The translations under genes were made by a program, and so were the position numbers. DNA of 64,000 nt from contig CAAGDX010000014.1 of assembly GCA_900768685.1 (NCBI GenBank), positions 1-64,000 on the forward strand. Direction: 5' to 3'. Numbering within the stretch: the first letter of the stretch is position 1; each line of letters opens with the position of its first letter. Source of the stretch: Bacteroidales bacterium. GTDB taxonomy: Bacteria; Bacteroidota; Bacteroidia; Bacteroidales; Muribaculaceae. Under the pieces are notes generated by a model. It was not told the DNA's origin and ran no database searches. It was given only the letters and a program-made list of their open reading frames with translations. Positions 43,216 through 51,620 of this stretch are shown one piece after another.

Positions 43216-44232
43216 TTATTTGTTTTCTTTAAGTCCGATTGCTTGGTTGCAAGTCATGATGATAGTTTTGTAAATATCTTCCGGGAAGCAACCGCGAGAA
43301 AGGTCGTTCACAGGAGCAGCAAGACCCTGGAGGACAGGACCTACGGCTTCCACTCCGCCAAGACGCTGAACAAGTTTGTATGCGATATTTCCCACTTCCA
43401 GTGACGGGAACACGAGAACGTTTGCACGTCCGCTGAGAGGTGAATTTGGTGCTTTTGTGTTGCATACAATAGGCACGATAGCGGCATCTGCCTGCAATTC
43501 ACCGTCAAGAATGAGTTCCGGAGCCATTTCGTGAGCAATCTTTGTGGCTTCAATCACCTTGTTTACTCTTTCATGTTTTGCACTGCCCTTTGTTGAGAAA
43601 CTGAGAATAGCAACACGCGGTTCTATTCCTGCAATGTCGCGTGCTGTGCGGCTTGCGGATACTGCTATTTGTGCAAGTTCTGCTGCTGTTGGGTCCGGAA
43701 CAACGGCACAGTCTGCAAAAACGAGGATTCCGTCTGTGCCATAGTGCTTGTCTTCCGGCAGAAGCATCAGGAACGCTCCGGAAACAACGTCAATTCCCGG
43801 CTGTGTCTTGATAACCTGGAATGCGGCACGGAGAACGTTTCCCGTTGTGTTCATTGCACCTGCCACTTGACCGTCTGCATCGCCTGCTTTCACCATAAGG
43901 CAACCCAGATAGAGCGGATTTGCCGTGGTGAGTCTTGCTTCTTCCATAGTGATGCCTTTTTTCTTGCGGAGTTCAAAGAAAAGAGGAGCGTATTTGTCTA
44001 TAACCTTTTCATCGGCAGGGTCAATGATATGAGCATTGCAAATGTTTTCCAATTTCATCTCTGCTGCCATACGTTTGATATCTGCAGGGTCACCGATAAG
44101 TGTGATGTCTGCTATTCCGTCACCGATAATACGGTCTGCAGCGGTGAGAGTGCGTGGTTCTGTGCCTTCAGGTAACACAATTCTTTGTCTGTTGCTTTTT
44201 GCTTTAGCAGTAAGCTGTTCGAATAGTTTCAT
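43216..44232 (-). CDS. pta: Phosphate acetyltransferase
   Basis: A 338-aa short-form Pta that converts acetyl-CoA and phosphate to acetyl phosphate. Family signatures are RIVLPEGTEPRTLTAADR, VAGAMNTTGNVLRAAFQVI and SGRANVLVFPSLEVGNI. It lacks the N-terminal DRTGG-type regulatory domain of the enterobacterial long form. First gene of the pta-ackA operon, with a -7 box 43 nt upstream. Confidence 0.96.
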   Translation of the reverse strand: MKLFEQLTAKAKSNRQRIVLPEGTEPRTLTAADRIIGDGIADITLIGDPADIKRMAAEMKLENICNAHIIDPADEKVIDKYAPLFFELRKKKGITMEEARLTTANPLYLGCLMVKAGDADGQVAGAMNTTGNVLRAAFQVIKTQPGIDVVSGAFLMLLPEDKHYGTDGILVFADCAVVPDPTAAELAQIAVSASRTARDIAGIEPRVAILSFSTKGSAKHERVNKVIEATKIAHEMAPELILDGELQADAAIVPIVCNTKAPNSPLSGRANVLVFPSLEVGNIAYKLVQRLGGVEAVGPVLQGLAAPVNDLSRGCFPEDIYKTIIMTCNQAIGLKENK

Positions 44233-44275
44233 AATCGAAATATGTAAGGTTAGTTGTTATTTTACGTTTATGATG

Positions 44276-44283
44276 CAAAGTTA
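44276..44283 (-). promoter_or_regulatory. pta-ackA promoter (-7 box)
   Basis: TAACTTTG on the minus strand, an exact TAnnTTTG match, 43 nt before the pta ATG. The -33 element is not clear. Confidence 0.4.
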
Positions 44284-44393
44284 CAAATTTTAGATGTTAA
44301 CTTGTCTTTTATTTTAAGATTTTTTTTGTGAAATTTGCACTGCAAATTCAATATTATTTGCTAATTTAGCACTTCAATTATAAACAGACTATT

Positions 44394-44711
44394 ATGGAAT
44401 ACGACGAAAATATAGCTATCAAGCAGATACGCAAAGTGTTAAGTGCTGAATCAAATGCTCTTTACAACGAAGATGAAATCCTCAACGTGATAGACATGAT
44501 ATGGGATTTCTATGAGGAAAACGGTATGCTGGAAATAGACGTGGAAGACGGAGAAGATGATAGCGAGGCTATTTTTGAAGAACTTTGCGACTACGTCAAA
44601 AGAATGTTGAAAAAAGACAAGGAAGCAAAAGTCCGTCCGGATGATGTTCCTCTGATTGTGAAAGCGGAAATAGATTATGAACTCAGTCTTGAGGAAGGAG
44701 AAGAAATATGA
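44394..44711 (+). CDS. Small acidic hypothetical protein
   Basis: A 105-aa, strongly acidic cytoplasmic protein (EDGEDDSEAIFEE in the middle, LSLEEGEEI at the C-terminus), probably mostly helical. It has no signal peptide and no recognised family. Its stop overlaps the start of the OmpA-like gene (ATGA at 44708-44711), so the two are translationally coupled. A near-match -7 box TAATTTAG lies at 44362-44369. It could be a partner or regulator of the downstream envelope protein, but nothing in the sequence shows this. Confidence 0.7.
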   Translation: MEYDENIAIKQIRKVLSAESNALYNEDEILNVIDMIWDFYEENGMLEIDVEDGEDDSEAIFEELCDYVKRMLKKDKEAKVRPDDVPLIVKAEIDYELSLEEGEEI

Positions 44712-45343
44712 ACAAGGCTGTCAACATTATTAAAGTTGTGGCATTTTCGTTTGCACTGTTTGCTGCCGGAAATGTACATGCTCAAGTCGCTACACAGGAA
44801 ACGGCATATTTGGAAACTTTGCAGGCTATGTCGCTGGAGGAAAATGTTTTGTCTCCTTCCGTGCCGGACAAAATGCACGAGAGAGTGAAGGGTATGATGC
44901 ACGCAGAAGCCGTGAAACTTGCTCGCCAAGGATACAAAGTGGAAACTATGCGTAAAGGAGAGGTTGTCGTGGCTACTATACAAACAGATGACCTGTTTTT
45001 GCCTAACGACACTCTTATGATTCAATCCGAGGCAGACAGACTTCTCACACCGTTCCTCAAATTCATCACAAACAAGGGTAAATTCAAACTTCTCCTTGCT
45101 GTGCACAGCGATAACACCGGAAGTAAAGATTATCTTATTGACTTGACTACAAGAAGAATAGAATCACTTTACTCCTGGTTTGATGCTATGAACGGTGAGG
45201 GCGCAAAATACGTTTTCGGTTATCCTATGGGTGACACTCAGCCTGTAAAAAAACAAGACACTCGTGAAAACAGGGCTGCAAACCGTCGCCTGGAAATTTA
45301 CATTGTGCCGGAAGTGAAAACCTTGGATGCTATGAAAAAATAA
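44708..45343 (+). CDS. OmpA-family C-terminal domain protein
   Basis: A 211-aa exported protein with signal peptide (VVAFSFALFAAGNVHAQ). The C-terminal half is an OmpA-like peptidoglycan-binding domain: LLAVHSDNTGSKDYLIDLTTRRIESLYSW matches the h-x-V-x-G-H-x-D..L..L-S-x-x-R-A pattern in degenerate form, and ENRAANRRLEIYIVP is the typical closing NRRV-like segment. The N-terminal part has no recognised fold. It likely resides in the periplasm, attached to peptidoglycan. It overlaps the acidic gene upstream by 4 nt. Confidence 0.75.
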   Translation: MNKAVNIIKVVAFSFALFAAGNVHAQVATQETAYLETLQAMSLEENVLSPSVPDKMHERVKGMMHAEAVKLARQGYKVETMRKGEVVVATIQTDDLFLPNDTLMIQSEADRLLTPFLKFITNKGKFKLLLAVHSDNTGSKDYLIDLTTRRIESLYSWFDAMNGEGAKYVFGYPMGDTQPVKKQDTRENRAANRRLEIYIVPEVKTLDAMKK

Positions 45344-45407
45344 AACTTTTTGAAACAGACTTTGAATTATTTTTATTGCTTGTAGCAATAGTATGCAGTA
45401 AAATTGC

Positions 45408-45415
45408 TAATTTTG
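45408..45415 (+). promoter_or_regulatory. proS promoter (-7 box)
   Basis: TAATTTTG, an exact TAnnTTTG match, 41 nt before the proS ATG. No clear -33 TTTG at the normal distance. Confidence 0.45.
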
Positions 45416-45456
45416 CAGAATAATTAAAAATACAATAGAAAAAACATTAAATATAA

Positions 45457-46938
45457 ATGGCAACCGAACTTAAGGACCTTACAAAACGTAAGGATAATTA
45501 TTCTCAGTGGTACAACGAGTTAGTAGTGAAAGCAGACCTCGCTGAACAGTCTGCAGTTAGAGGTTGTATGGTTATCAAACCATACGGATATGCAATTTGG
45601 GAAAAAATGCAGCAGCAGTTGGACAGAATGTTCAAGGCTACAGGCGTGCAAAATGCTTATTTCCCGCTACTTATCCCTAAATCTTATCTTTGTCGTGAAG
45701 CAGAACACGTGGAAGGTTTTGCTAAGGAATGTGCCGTTGTGACACATTATCGTCTTAAAAACGACCCGAACGGCAAAGGTGTTGTGGTTGACCCTGATGC
45801 CAAACTTGAAGAAGAACTTATCATCCGCCCTACATCTGAAACTATCATTTGGGGTACATATAAAAACTGGATTCAGTCATACCGCGACCTCCCTGTGCTT
45901 TGCAATCAGTGGGCAAACGTTATGAGATGGGAAATGCGTACGCGTATGTTCCTCCGTACTGCGGAATTTCTCTGGCAAGAAGGACACTGTGCTCATGCCA
46001 CTGCTGAGGAATCTGAAGCTCGCACAGTGCAGATGATAAACCTCTATGCGGACTTTGCGGAAAAATATATGGCAGTGCCTGTCATTAAAGGTGTTAAATC
46101 TGCAAATGAACGTTTTGCAGGTGCTTTGAATACATACACTATCGAGGCTATGATGCAAGACGGAAAAGCTCTCCAGAGCGGTACTTCTCACAACCTCGGT
46201 CAGAACTTCGCAAAAGCATTTGATGTTACATTCATCAATAAGGAAAACAAACCGGAATACGTTTGGGCTAACTCTTGGGGTGTTTCTACACGACTTATGG
46301 GTGCTCTGATTATGTGCCACTCAGACGACAACGGACTTGTTCTTCCTCCACATTTGGCTCCAATACAGGTGGTGATTGTTCCTATCTTCAAAAATAATGA
46401 ACAACTCGCCAAAATCTCTGAAAAAGTGCAGCCTATCGTGGATAAACTCACTCAGATGGGCATCAGCGTGAAATATGATGACGCAGACAATAAGCGTCCG
46501 GGATTCAAGTTTGCCGACTATGAACTGAAAGGTATTCCTGTTCGTCTTGCTATCGGTGCTCGTGACCTTGAAAACGGTACTGTTGAACTCATGCGTCGAG
46601 ATACACTTGAAAAACAAGTGGAGCCGCTTGAAGGAATTGAAGAATACATCTCCAAACTCCTTGAAGAAATTCAAAATAATATCTACCAAAAAGCTCTTAA
46701 CCGCCGTCAGGAAATGACTCGCACTGTGGATACTTACGAGGAATTTAAGGTGGAAATTGAAAAAGGTGGATTTATCCTCGCTCACTGGGACGGAACTACG
46801 GAAACGGAAGAAAAAATCAAGGAAGAAACAAAGGCTACTCTGCGTTGTATTCCTCTTGACGGTGACAAAACTCCGGGCAAATGTATGGTTACCGGTCGTC
46901 CTTCCGCTCAGAGAGTTATCTTTGCAAGAAACTACTAA
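45457..46938 (+). CDS. proS: Proline--tRNA ligase (archaeal/eukaryote-type)
   Basis: A 493-aa class II aminoacyl-tRNA synthetase charging tRNA-Pro. It is the type without the bacterial editing insertion: it starts YSQWYNELVVKADLAEQ and has motif 2 around NVMRWEMRTRMFLRTAEFLWQEGH, motif 3 within ARDLENGTVELMRRD context, and the GTSHNLGQNFAKAF stretch. The C-terminal extension ends in a terminal tyrosine (VIFARNY), as in the archaeal/eukaryotic-like family that Bacteroidetes use. A strong terminator follows. Confidence 0.96.
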   Translation: MATELKDLTKRKDNYSQWYNELVVKADLAEQSAVRGCMVIKPYGYAIWEKMQQQLDRMFKATGVQNAYFPLLIPKSYLCREAEHVEGFAKECAVVTHYRLKNDPNGKGVVVDPDAKLEEELIIRPTSETIIWGTYKNWIQSYRDLPVLCNQWANVMRWEMRTRMFLRTAEFLWQEGHCAHATAEESEARTVQMINLYADFAEKYMAVPVIKGVKSANERFAGALNTYTIEAMMQDGKALQSGTSHNLGQNFAKAFDVTFINKENKPEYVWANSWGVSTRLMGALIMCHSDDNGLVLPPHLAPIQVVIVPIFKNNEQLAKISEKVQPIVDKLTQMGISVKYDDADNKRPGFKFADYELKGIPVRLAIGARDLENGTVELMRRDTLEKQVEPLEGIEEYISKLLEEIQNNIYQKALNRRQEMTRTVDTYEEFKVEIEKGGFILAHWDGTTETEEKIKEETKATLRCIPLDGDKTPGKCMVTGRPSAQRVIFARNY

Positions 46939-46952
46939 TTTTTTTCAAAACG

Positions 46953-46989
46953 GATTTGGGAGATTTTTCATAAATCTCTCAAATCTTTA
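46953..46989 (+). terminator. proS terminator
   Basis: A 14-bp stem with one G-U pair (46953-46966 with 46972-46985) and a 5-nt loop, followed by TTTATATTTTT. Confidence 0.85.
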
Positions 46990-47038
46990 TATTTTTCAAA
47001 TAGCCTGACATATTATCTTTTAATACTGCTTTTTTACC

Positions 47039-47989
47039 ATGAACCTCCCGCGAATAGCCATAGTGATACCTTGCTACAACGAAGAAGAAGCTCTGCCGCT
47101 CTCTTCCAAGGAAATTCTTGCTCTTTTAGACAAAATGGCAGAGGAAAAACTTATTTCTGAAGATAGTTATATCCTTTGCAGCAACGATGGTAGCCGTGAC
47201 AAAACGTGGCAGGTTATCAATGAACTTCATGAGAAAGATAAGAGAGTGAAAGGCATCTCTCTTGCTCACAATAGAGGACACCAATACGCACTTCTTGCAG
47301 GACTTATGACTGCTAAAGAAAACTGCGATGCCGCTATCTCTATTGATGCCGATTTGCAGGACGACCCGAATGCAATTGTGGAAATGGTGAAAAAATTCCG
47401 TGAGGGAAAAGAAATTGTGTATGGTGTGCGTTCTTCTCGCAAAACAGACACATGGTTTAAGCGTAACACCGCTCACGCTTTTTACTCATTCCAGAAAACA
47501 ATGGGACTTGAAACGGTGTATGACCACGCCGATTATCGCCTTATGAGTAAGCGTGCACTTGACCTTCTCAGTGAATACGGCGAAAAAAACCTCTTCATCC
47601 GCGGTATCGTGCCGCAGATAGGACTTGAAACAGACGTTGTGACATACGAGAGAAACGAACGTGTGGCAGGTGAATCCAAGTATCCGCTCAGCAAGATGCT
47701 CAGTTTTTCTATCGACGGCATTACTTCTTTCTCCGCACGTCCTATGCGTTGGATTTTTATGACGGGACTTGTGCTGCTCTTGCTTGATATTTTCATCGCA
47801 GTTTACGTCCTTATCTCATATTTCCACCACAGTGCCATTTCCGGTTGGACCTCAATCATACTTTCCGTATGGTTCCTTGGCTCGCTTATTCTTATGAGTA
47901 TTGGTATTGTGGGCGAATACATCGGCAAGATATTTATAGAAGTTAAAAATCGTCCTCGCTACGCAATAAAAGATTATCTACTGGACTGA
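47039..47989 (+). CDS. GT2 glycosyltransferase, polyprenyl-phosphate type
   Basis: A 316-aa inner-membrane glycosyltransferase of the DPM1/GtrB/ArnC-like group. The N-terminal GT-A domain has IPCYNEEEALPLS, the nucleotide-sugar/metal motif in SIDADLQDDPNAI, and the acceptor-site region ADYRLMSKRALDLL. Two C-terminal membrane helices (about 232-256 and 268-296) are typical of enzymes that load a sugar onto undecaprenyl phosphate at the cytoplasmic face. The sugar is unknown. Its stop shares one base with the umuD ATG (TGATG). Confidence 0.88.
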   Translation: MNLPRIAIVIPCYNEEEALPLSSKEILALLDKMAEEKLISEDSYILCSNDGSRDKTWQVINELHEKDKRVKGISLAHNRGHQYALLAGLMTAKENCDAAISIDADLQDDPNAIVEMVKKFREGKEIVYGVRSSRKTDTWFKRNTAHAFYSFQKTMGLETVYDHADYRLMSKRALDLLSEYGEKNLFIRGIVPQIGLETDVVTYERNERVAGESKYPLSKMLSFSIDGITSFSARPMRWIFMTGLVLLLLDIFIAVYVLISYFHHSAISGWTSIILSVWFLGSLILMSIGIVGEYIGKIFIEVKNRPRYAIKDYLLD

Positions 47990-48429
47990 TGAAAGATGTG
48001 TCTATTGACATATTTAATGCGGATACGTCAACCTTTATGCCTATGCCTTACGCAGAGCAGGGTATTCAGGCGGGATTTCCTTCGCCTGCACAGGATTATA
48101 TCTCTGAAAGCATAGACCTGAACCGCGAACTTATCCGTCACCCGTCTGCCACTTTTTACGGTCGTGTTTCCGGAGACTCTATGATAGAGGAAGGAATAGA
48201 GGAGGGTGACATTATTGTTATAGACCGTGCTATCGAGCCGCATGACGGTGACCTTGCAGTGTGCTGCGTAGATGGCGAATTTACTCTCAAGCACATCAAA
48301 ATAGAGGAAGACCACGCTTGGCTCATTCCTGCAAACGAAAGTTTTGACCCTATACTTGTTGACGGTGAAAGCAAATTTTCCATTTGGGGAGTGGTGACAT
48401 ATACTATAAAGAGGTCGCACCGCAGATAA
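47989..48429 (+). CDS. umuD: UmuD-like S24 peptidase, DNA polymerase V subunit
   Basis: A 146-aa LexA-fold protein. The self-cleavage site is likely Ala28-Gly29 in QAGFPSPAQDY. The catalytic dyad is Ser64 in SGDSM and Lys101 in TLKHIK. After RecA-stimulated autocleavage, UmuD' joins UmuC to form error-prone translesion Pol V. The start overlaps the glycosyltransferase stop, and umuC begins 17 nt after its stop, so umuD and umuC form an operon. I did not find a recognisable SOS box directly upstream. Confidence 0.93.
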   Translation: MKDVSIDIFNADTSTFMPMPYAEQGIQAGFPSPAQDYISESIDLNRELIRHPSATFYGRVSGDSMIEEGIEEGDIIVIDRAIEPHDGDLAVCCVDGEFTLKHIKIEEDHAWLIPANESFDPILVDGESKFSIWGVVTYTIKRSHRR

Positions 48430-48445
48430 ATTCCTATTGCCTGCC

Positions 48446-49711
48446 ATGTACGGGATTGTGGATTGCAATAATTTTTTTGTATCCTGCGAGAGGGTTTTTG
48501 ACCCGAAATTGTGGGATAGACCCGTAGTGGTGTTGAGCAACAATGATGGCTGTGCCGTGGCTATTTCCAATGAGGCTAAAGCACTGGGTATTCGTCGCGG
48601 AGACCCACTTTTCAAAATTCAGGATATTGTTGATGCTCACGGAGTTATAACTCTTTCCGGAAATCATAAACTTTATGGCGATATGTCGTCACGAGTGATG
48701 ATGACGCTCGCCTCGATTTTTCCGCAAATAGAAATTTATTCCATTGATGAGTGCTTTATAAATCTTGAAGGATTTCCGGAAGAAAAACTGGAAGAAATTG
48801 CACATCAGGCAGTTAAACTTGTACGCCGCTACACCGGCATCCCCACTTGCTTTGGCATTGCTCCCACAAAAACACTCGCAAAAGTGGCTGTGAAATTTGC
48901 AAAAAAATTTCCGGGATATAAATGCGTATGTGCTATCGATAGCGAAGAAAAACGGCTTAAGGCACTAAAACTTACGGAAATAGGTGATGTATGGGGAATC
49001 GGACGCAGACTTGCAAGGCGTTTTGATGCTCTGAACATTCACAACGCCCTTTCTTTTGCACAAATGCAGCTGCTACAGGTGCAAGAAATGTTTAACCTTC
49101 CCGGCGAGCGTACTTGGCGTGAACTAAACGGCACTCCTTGCGTTATGGACGAGCAGCAGGAACCGGACCGCAAGCAGATTTGCACATCAAGAAGTTTTTC
49201 ACAAATGATAGAAGATGTGGAAAAACTGGAGGAGGCTGTTTCCGCATTTGTCACTATTGCGGCACGCAAACTCCGCGAGCAAAACGGATTTACTTCTGCA
49301 GTCACCGTTTTTCTGCAAACAAACCGTTTCCGTGACGATTTGCCGCAATATTTCGGCAGCACTATTGTTTCACTTGAAGAACCACTTAACGATACTATGA
49401 CACTCTGCCGTGCCGCTATTGGCGGACTGCATAAAATATTCAAAAAAGGGTATAAATATAAACGTGCCGGCATCCTCTTTCCTGAAATTATCCGTGAGGA
49501 AAACGTCGTGCACAGCCTTTTCGTACAAGACGACACTCGCCAAAAACGCCTGCGTGTAATGAAGGTTTTAGACGAGATAAACACATCTCACGCTATGCAC
49601 GATAAAGTACATGTGGCATCGCACGTTCCAATGTCCGATATCGTGAAGCAACTTGCTCGCAGTCCGCTATATTCCACGCATTTTGATGAGATAATTACTA
49701 TAAAAGTATAG
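48446..49711 (+). CDS. umuC: UmuC-like Y-family DNA polymerase
   Basis: A 421-aa translesion polymerase subunit. Y-family catalytic residues are visible: Asp in MYGIVDCNNFFVSCE (about residue 6) and the Asp-Glu pair in YSIDECFINLEG. SNNDGCAVAISNEAK, the HhH-type thumb (GDVWGIGRRLARRF) and the UmuC C-terminal little-finger region follow. The start is ATG 48446 (MYGIVDC), preferred over an in-frame TTG three codons earlier. It forms Pol V with the adjacent UmuD. A weak CAAGTT/AACTTG hairpin follows its stop. Confidence 0.95.
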   Translation: MYGIVDCNNFFVSCERVFDPKLWDRPVVVLSNNDGCAVAISNEAKALGIRRGDPLFKIQDIVDAHGVITLSGNHKLYGDMSSRVMMTLASIFPQIEIYSIDECFINLEGFPEEKLEEIAHQAVKLVRRYTGIPTCFGIAPTKTLAKVAVKFAKKFPGYKCVCAIDSEEKRLKALKLTEIGDVWGIGRRLARRFDALNIHNALSFAQMQLLQVQEMFNLPGERTWRELNGTPCVMDEQQEPDRKQICTSRSFSQMIEDVEKLEEAVSAFVTIAARKLREQNGFTSAVTVFLQTNRFRDDLPQYFGSTIVSLEEPLNDTMTLCRAAIGGLHKIFKKGYKYKRAGILFPEIIREENVVHSLFVQDDTRQKRLRVMKVLDEINTSHAMHDKVHVASHVPMSDIVKQLARSPLYSTHFDEIITIKV

Positions 49712-49803
49712 CAAGTTGGCAACGGTTGAAAAACTTGTTTTACAACATGTTACATTTCTGTTACAATCACTTAAAATAATTTAATATTAGAAGGCATAGT
49801 TAT

Positions 49804-49811
49804 TAAATTTG
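49804..49811 (+). promoter_or_regulatory. Promoter (-7 box) of the lipoprotein/DUF5723 pair
   Basis: TAAATTTG matches TAnnTTTG, with a near-match -33 element TTTA at 49780-49783 (20-nt spacer). It ends 29 nt before the ATG at 49841. Confidence 0.5.
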
Positions 49812-49840
49812 CATAAGAAACCACACAAAATTATCGCATT

Positions 49841-51580
49841 ATGCTTATTAAATCTATTTTTCAAAATTGTGAGAAAGCAATATTGATAAGTTCTATTGCT
49901 TTATTCCCTATGATTACGTCTTGTGACGATGAGTATGATTTGTCTGATATCAATTCTGATATCACAGTGGGAGGAGATATTAAAATCCCCATTGGTGAGA
50001 CAGAAGAACTGACGTTGTCACGAATTATTGACCTAACAGACCAACTTTATGTTGACAAAAGCGGTGCGTATGCACTGACAACTAACGGTAACATCAATTT
50101 TGATATTGCCAAAGTGCCTGCCATCACTATTAAAGACTTCGCTACGGAGCCTAATGAGGTGCCTATTGAAGTAAATTTCGGTGCTCGCACTGTGATGTTG
50201 CCGGAACTGAAAATAGAAACTGATATTGAAACCATTCTCCACTTGGATGCCGAGCAAGATATTCCGGAAGAGGTGGAAAGCGTGTTCCGTATTGATTCAG
50301 ACCCGATTACAGCATACGTTGTGGTAAAACTTATTGCTAATGATATGAGCGTTTTGGATAAGTTTACCAGTGCAAGTATGAAAGATTTTACACTGTATTT
50401 CCCGCCTGAAGTGATTTTTGGTGAAGGTCTTGATGAACTGGACTATGAAACTAATATTTTCAGAACAAAGAAAGATTATACTTTTGACAAAAACGGCGAA
50501 CTCCGCGTTCCGTTCCCAATTGTCGGCTTGCACAAATTGCCGGAAATTATTAATGGCAAAATGAATATCGTTGAAGACCTGGACTGCAAAGGACACCTCT
50601 CCGCAGTTGCTGAAAACGTCAGCAATTTGGACTTTGAGGGATTCAAAATGACTGTGCAATTCGATGTTCCTGTGTTTGATGTTACAGACGTTACGGGTAT
50701 CGTGAACACAAACATTGATATGGATTCGGAAATAGTTGATTTCGGTGATTTACCTGACGTTGTTACAGACCCGGAAACAAAAATCAATATCAACACTCTG
50801 TCTCTCTGCCTTTCACTTGACAACCCTGTGGGTGTGCCTTTCAATGCTTCCCTCAAACTCACTGCACTGGACGCTGCAAAGAACGCTATAAACGAACAGG
50901 TTACCGTTGACGTAAATATCGAAAAGGCTGAAGGTTTCGGACAGTCTAAAACTACAAATCTTTTCCTCACAAATTCCGCTACTCTCGATGCTCCTGCAGG
51001 CTACAAGAAAGTGCTTGTTGATAACCTTAACAAACTCGTTTCTCAAGTACCGGAATATGTGGAAATTGACCCGGTTATTACTGTAGATAAGTCACAAACT
51101 CACACTGTTCGCCTCGGTCAAAACTACGCTACTATCGTAAACTACGATATGCAGATGCCGTTTGAGTTCGGCGAAGGTTCTCACATAGTTTATAGAGAAT
51201 CAGTGGATAATCTTCAAGATGATATAAAAGACGTTGCAGACAAAGTGACAAGCATGGAACTTTACGCAACTGTTGAAAGCACACTGCCATTCCAGGCTAA
51301 AATATCTGTTGTGCCTTACGACTATAATGGCACCGATATGAGCGACCGCATCAGCTACACTCCGTACGTACTTATCGCTCCGGGAAGTGAATCCGCTCCT
51401 ACACAAGATGTTGAAATGAAATTCAGTGAAAAAGTAAAAGGTTCTTTGGAAGACTTAGACAGAATAGAGTTTATCGTGGAAGGTGACACTAAGGCTGCCG
51501 TTTCTGTCCTCAAGCCTACGCAGTACATCAAACTCAAAATGACTGCACATATTCCTGACGGTATTACTATCACAGACTAA
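49841..51580 (+). CDS. Exported lipoprotein of unknown family
   Basis: A 579-aa predicted lipoprotein (lipobox PMITSC, Cys28; acidic +2 region CDDEYDL). The mature part is beta-rich with repeated stretches of alternating hydrophobic residues (DIKIPIGETEELTLSRI, INFDIAKVPAITI, VYRESVDNLQDDI), but I see no enzyme motif and no recognised family. It is followed 40 nt later by a DUF5723-type outer-membrane protein, and the two are probably cotranscribed and act as a pair at the outer membrane. Confidence 0.6.
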   Translation: MLIKSIFQNCEKAILISSIALFPMITSCDDEYDLSDINSDITVGGDIKIPIGETEELTLSRIIDLTDQLYVDKSGAYALTTNGNINFDIAKVPAITIKDFATEPNEVPIEVNFGARTVMLPELKIETDIETILHLDAEQDIPEEVESVFRIDSDPITAYVVVKLIANDMSVLDKFTSASMKDFTLYFPPEVIFGEGLDELDYETNIFRTKKDYTFDKNGELRVPFPIVGLHKLPEIINGKMNIVEDLDCKGHLSAVAENVSNLDFEGFKMTVQFDVPVFDVTDVTGIVNTNIDMDSEIVDFGDLPDVVTDPETKININTLSLCLSLDNPVGVPFNASLKLTALDAAKNAINEQVTVDVNIEKAEGFGQSKTTNLFLTNSATLDAPAGYKKVLVDNLNKLVSQVPEYVEIDPVITVDKSQTHTVRLGQNYATIVNYDMQMPFEFGEGSHIVYRESVDNLQDDIKDVADKVTSMELYATVESTLPFQAKISVVPYDYNGTDMSDRISYTPYVLIAPGSESAPTQDVEMKFSEKVKGSLEDLDRIEFIVEGDTKAAVSVLKPTQYIKLKMTAHIPDGITITD

Positions 51581-51620
51581 TAAACCAATCTTTTTTGTAA
51601 ACTTCTAAACTGAATTCATT

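Noticed and set aside
42413..43273. A 286-codon plus-strand frame across ackA
   Set aside because: Complementary to the well-supported ackA; its composition is that of an antisense shadow.
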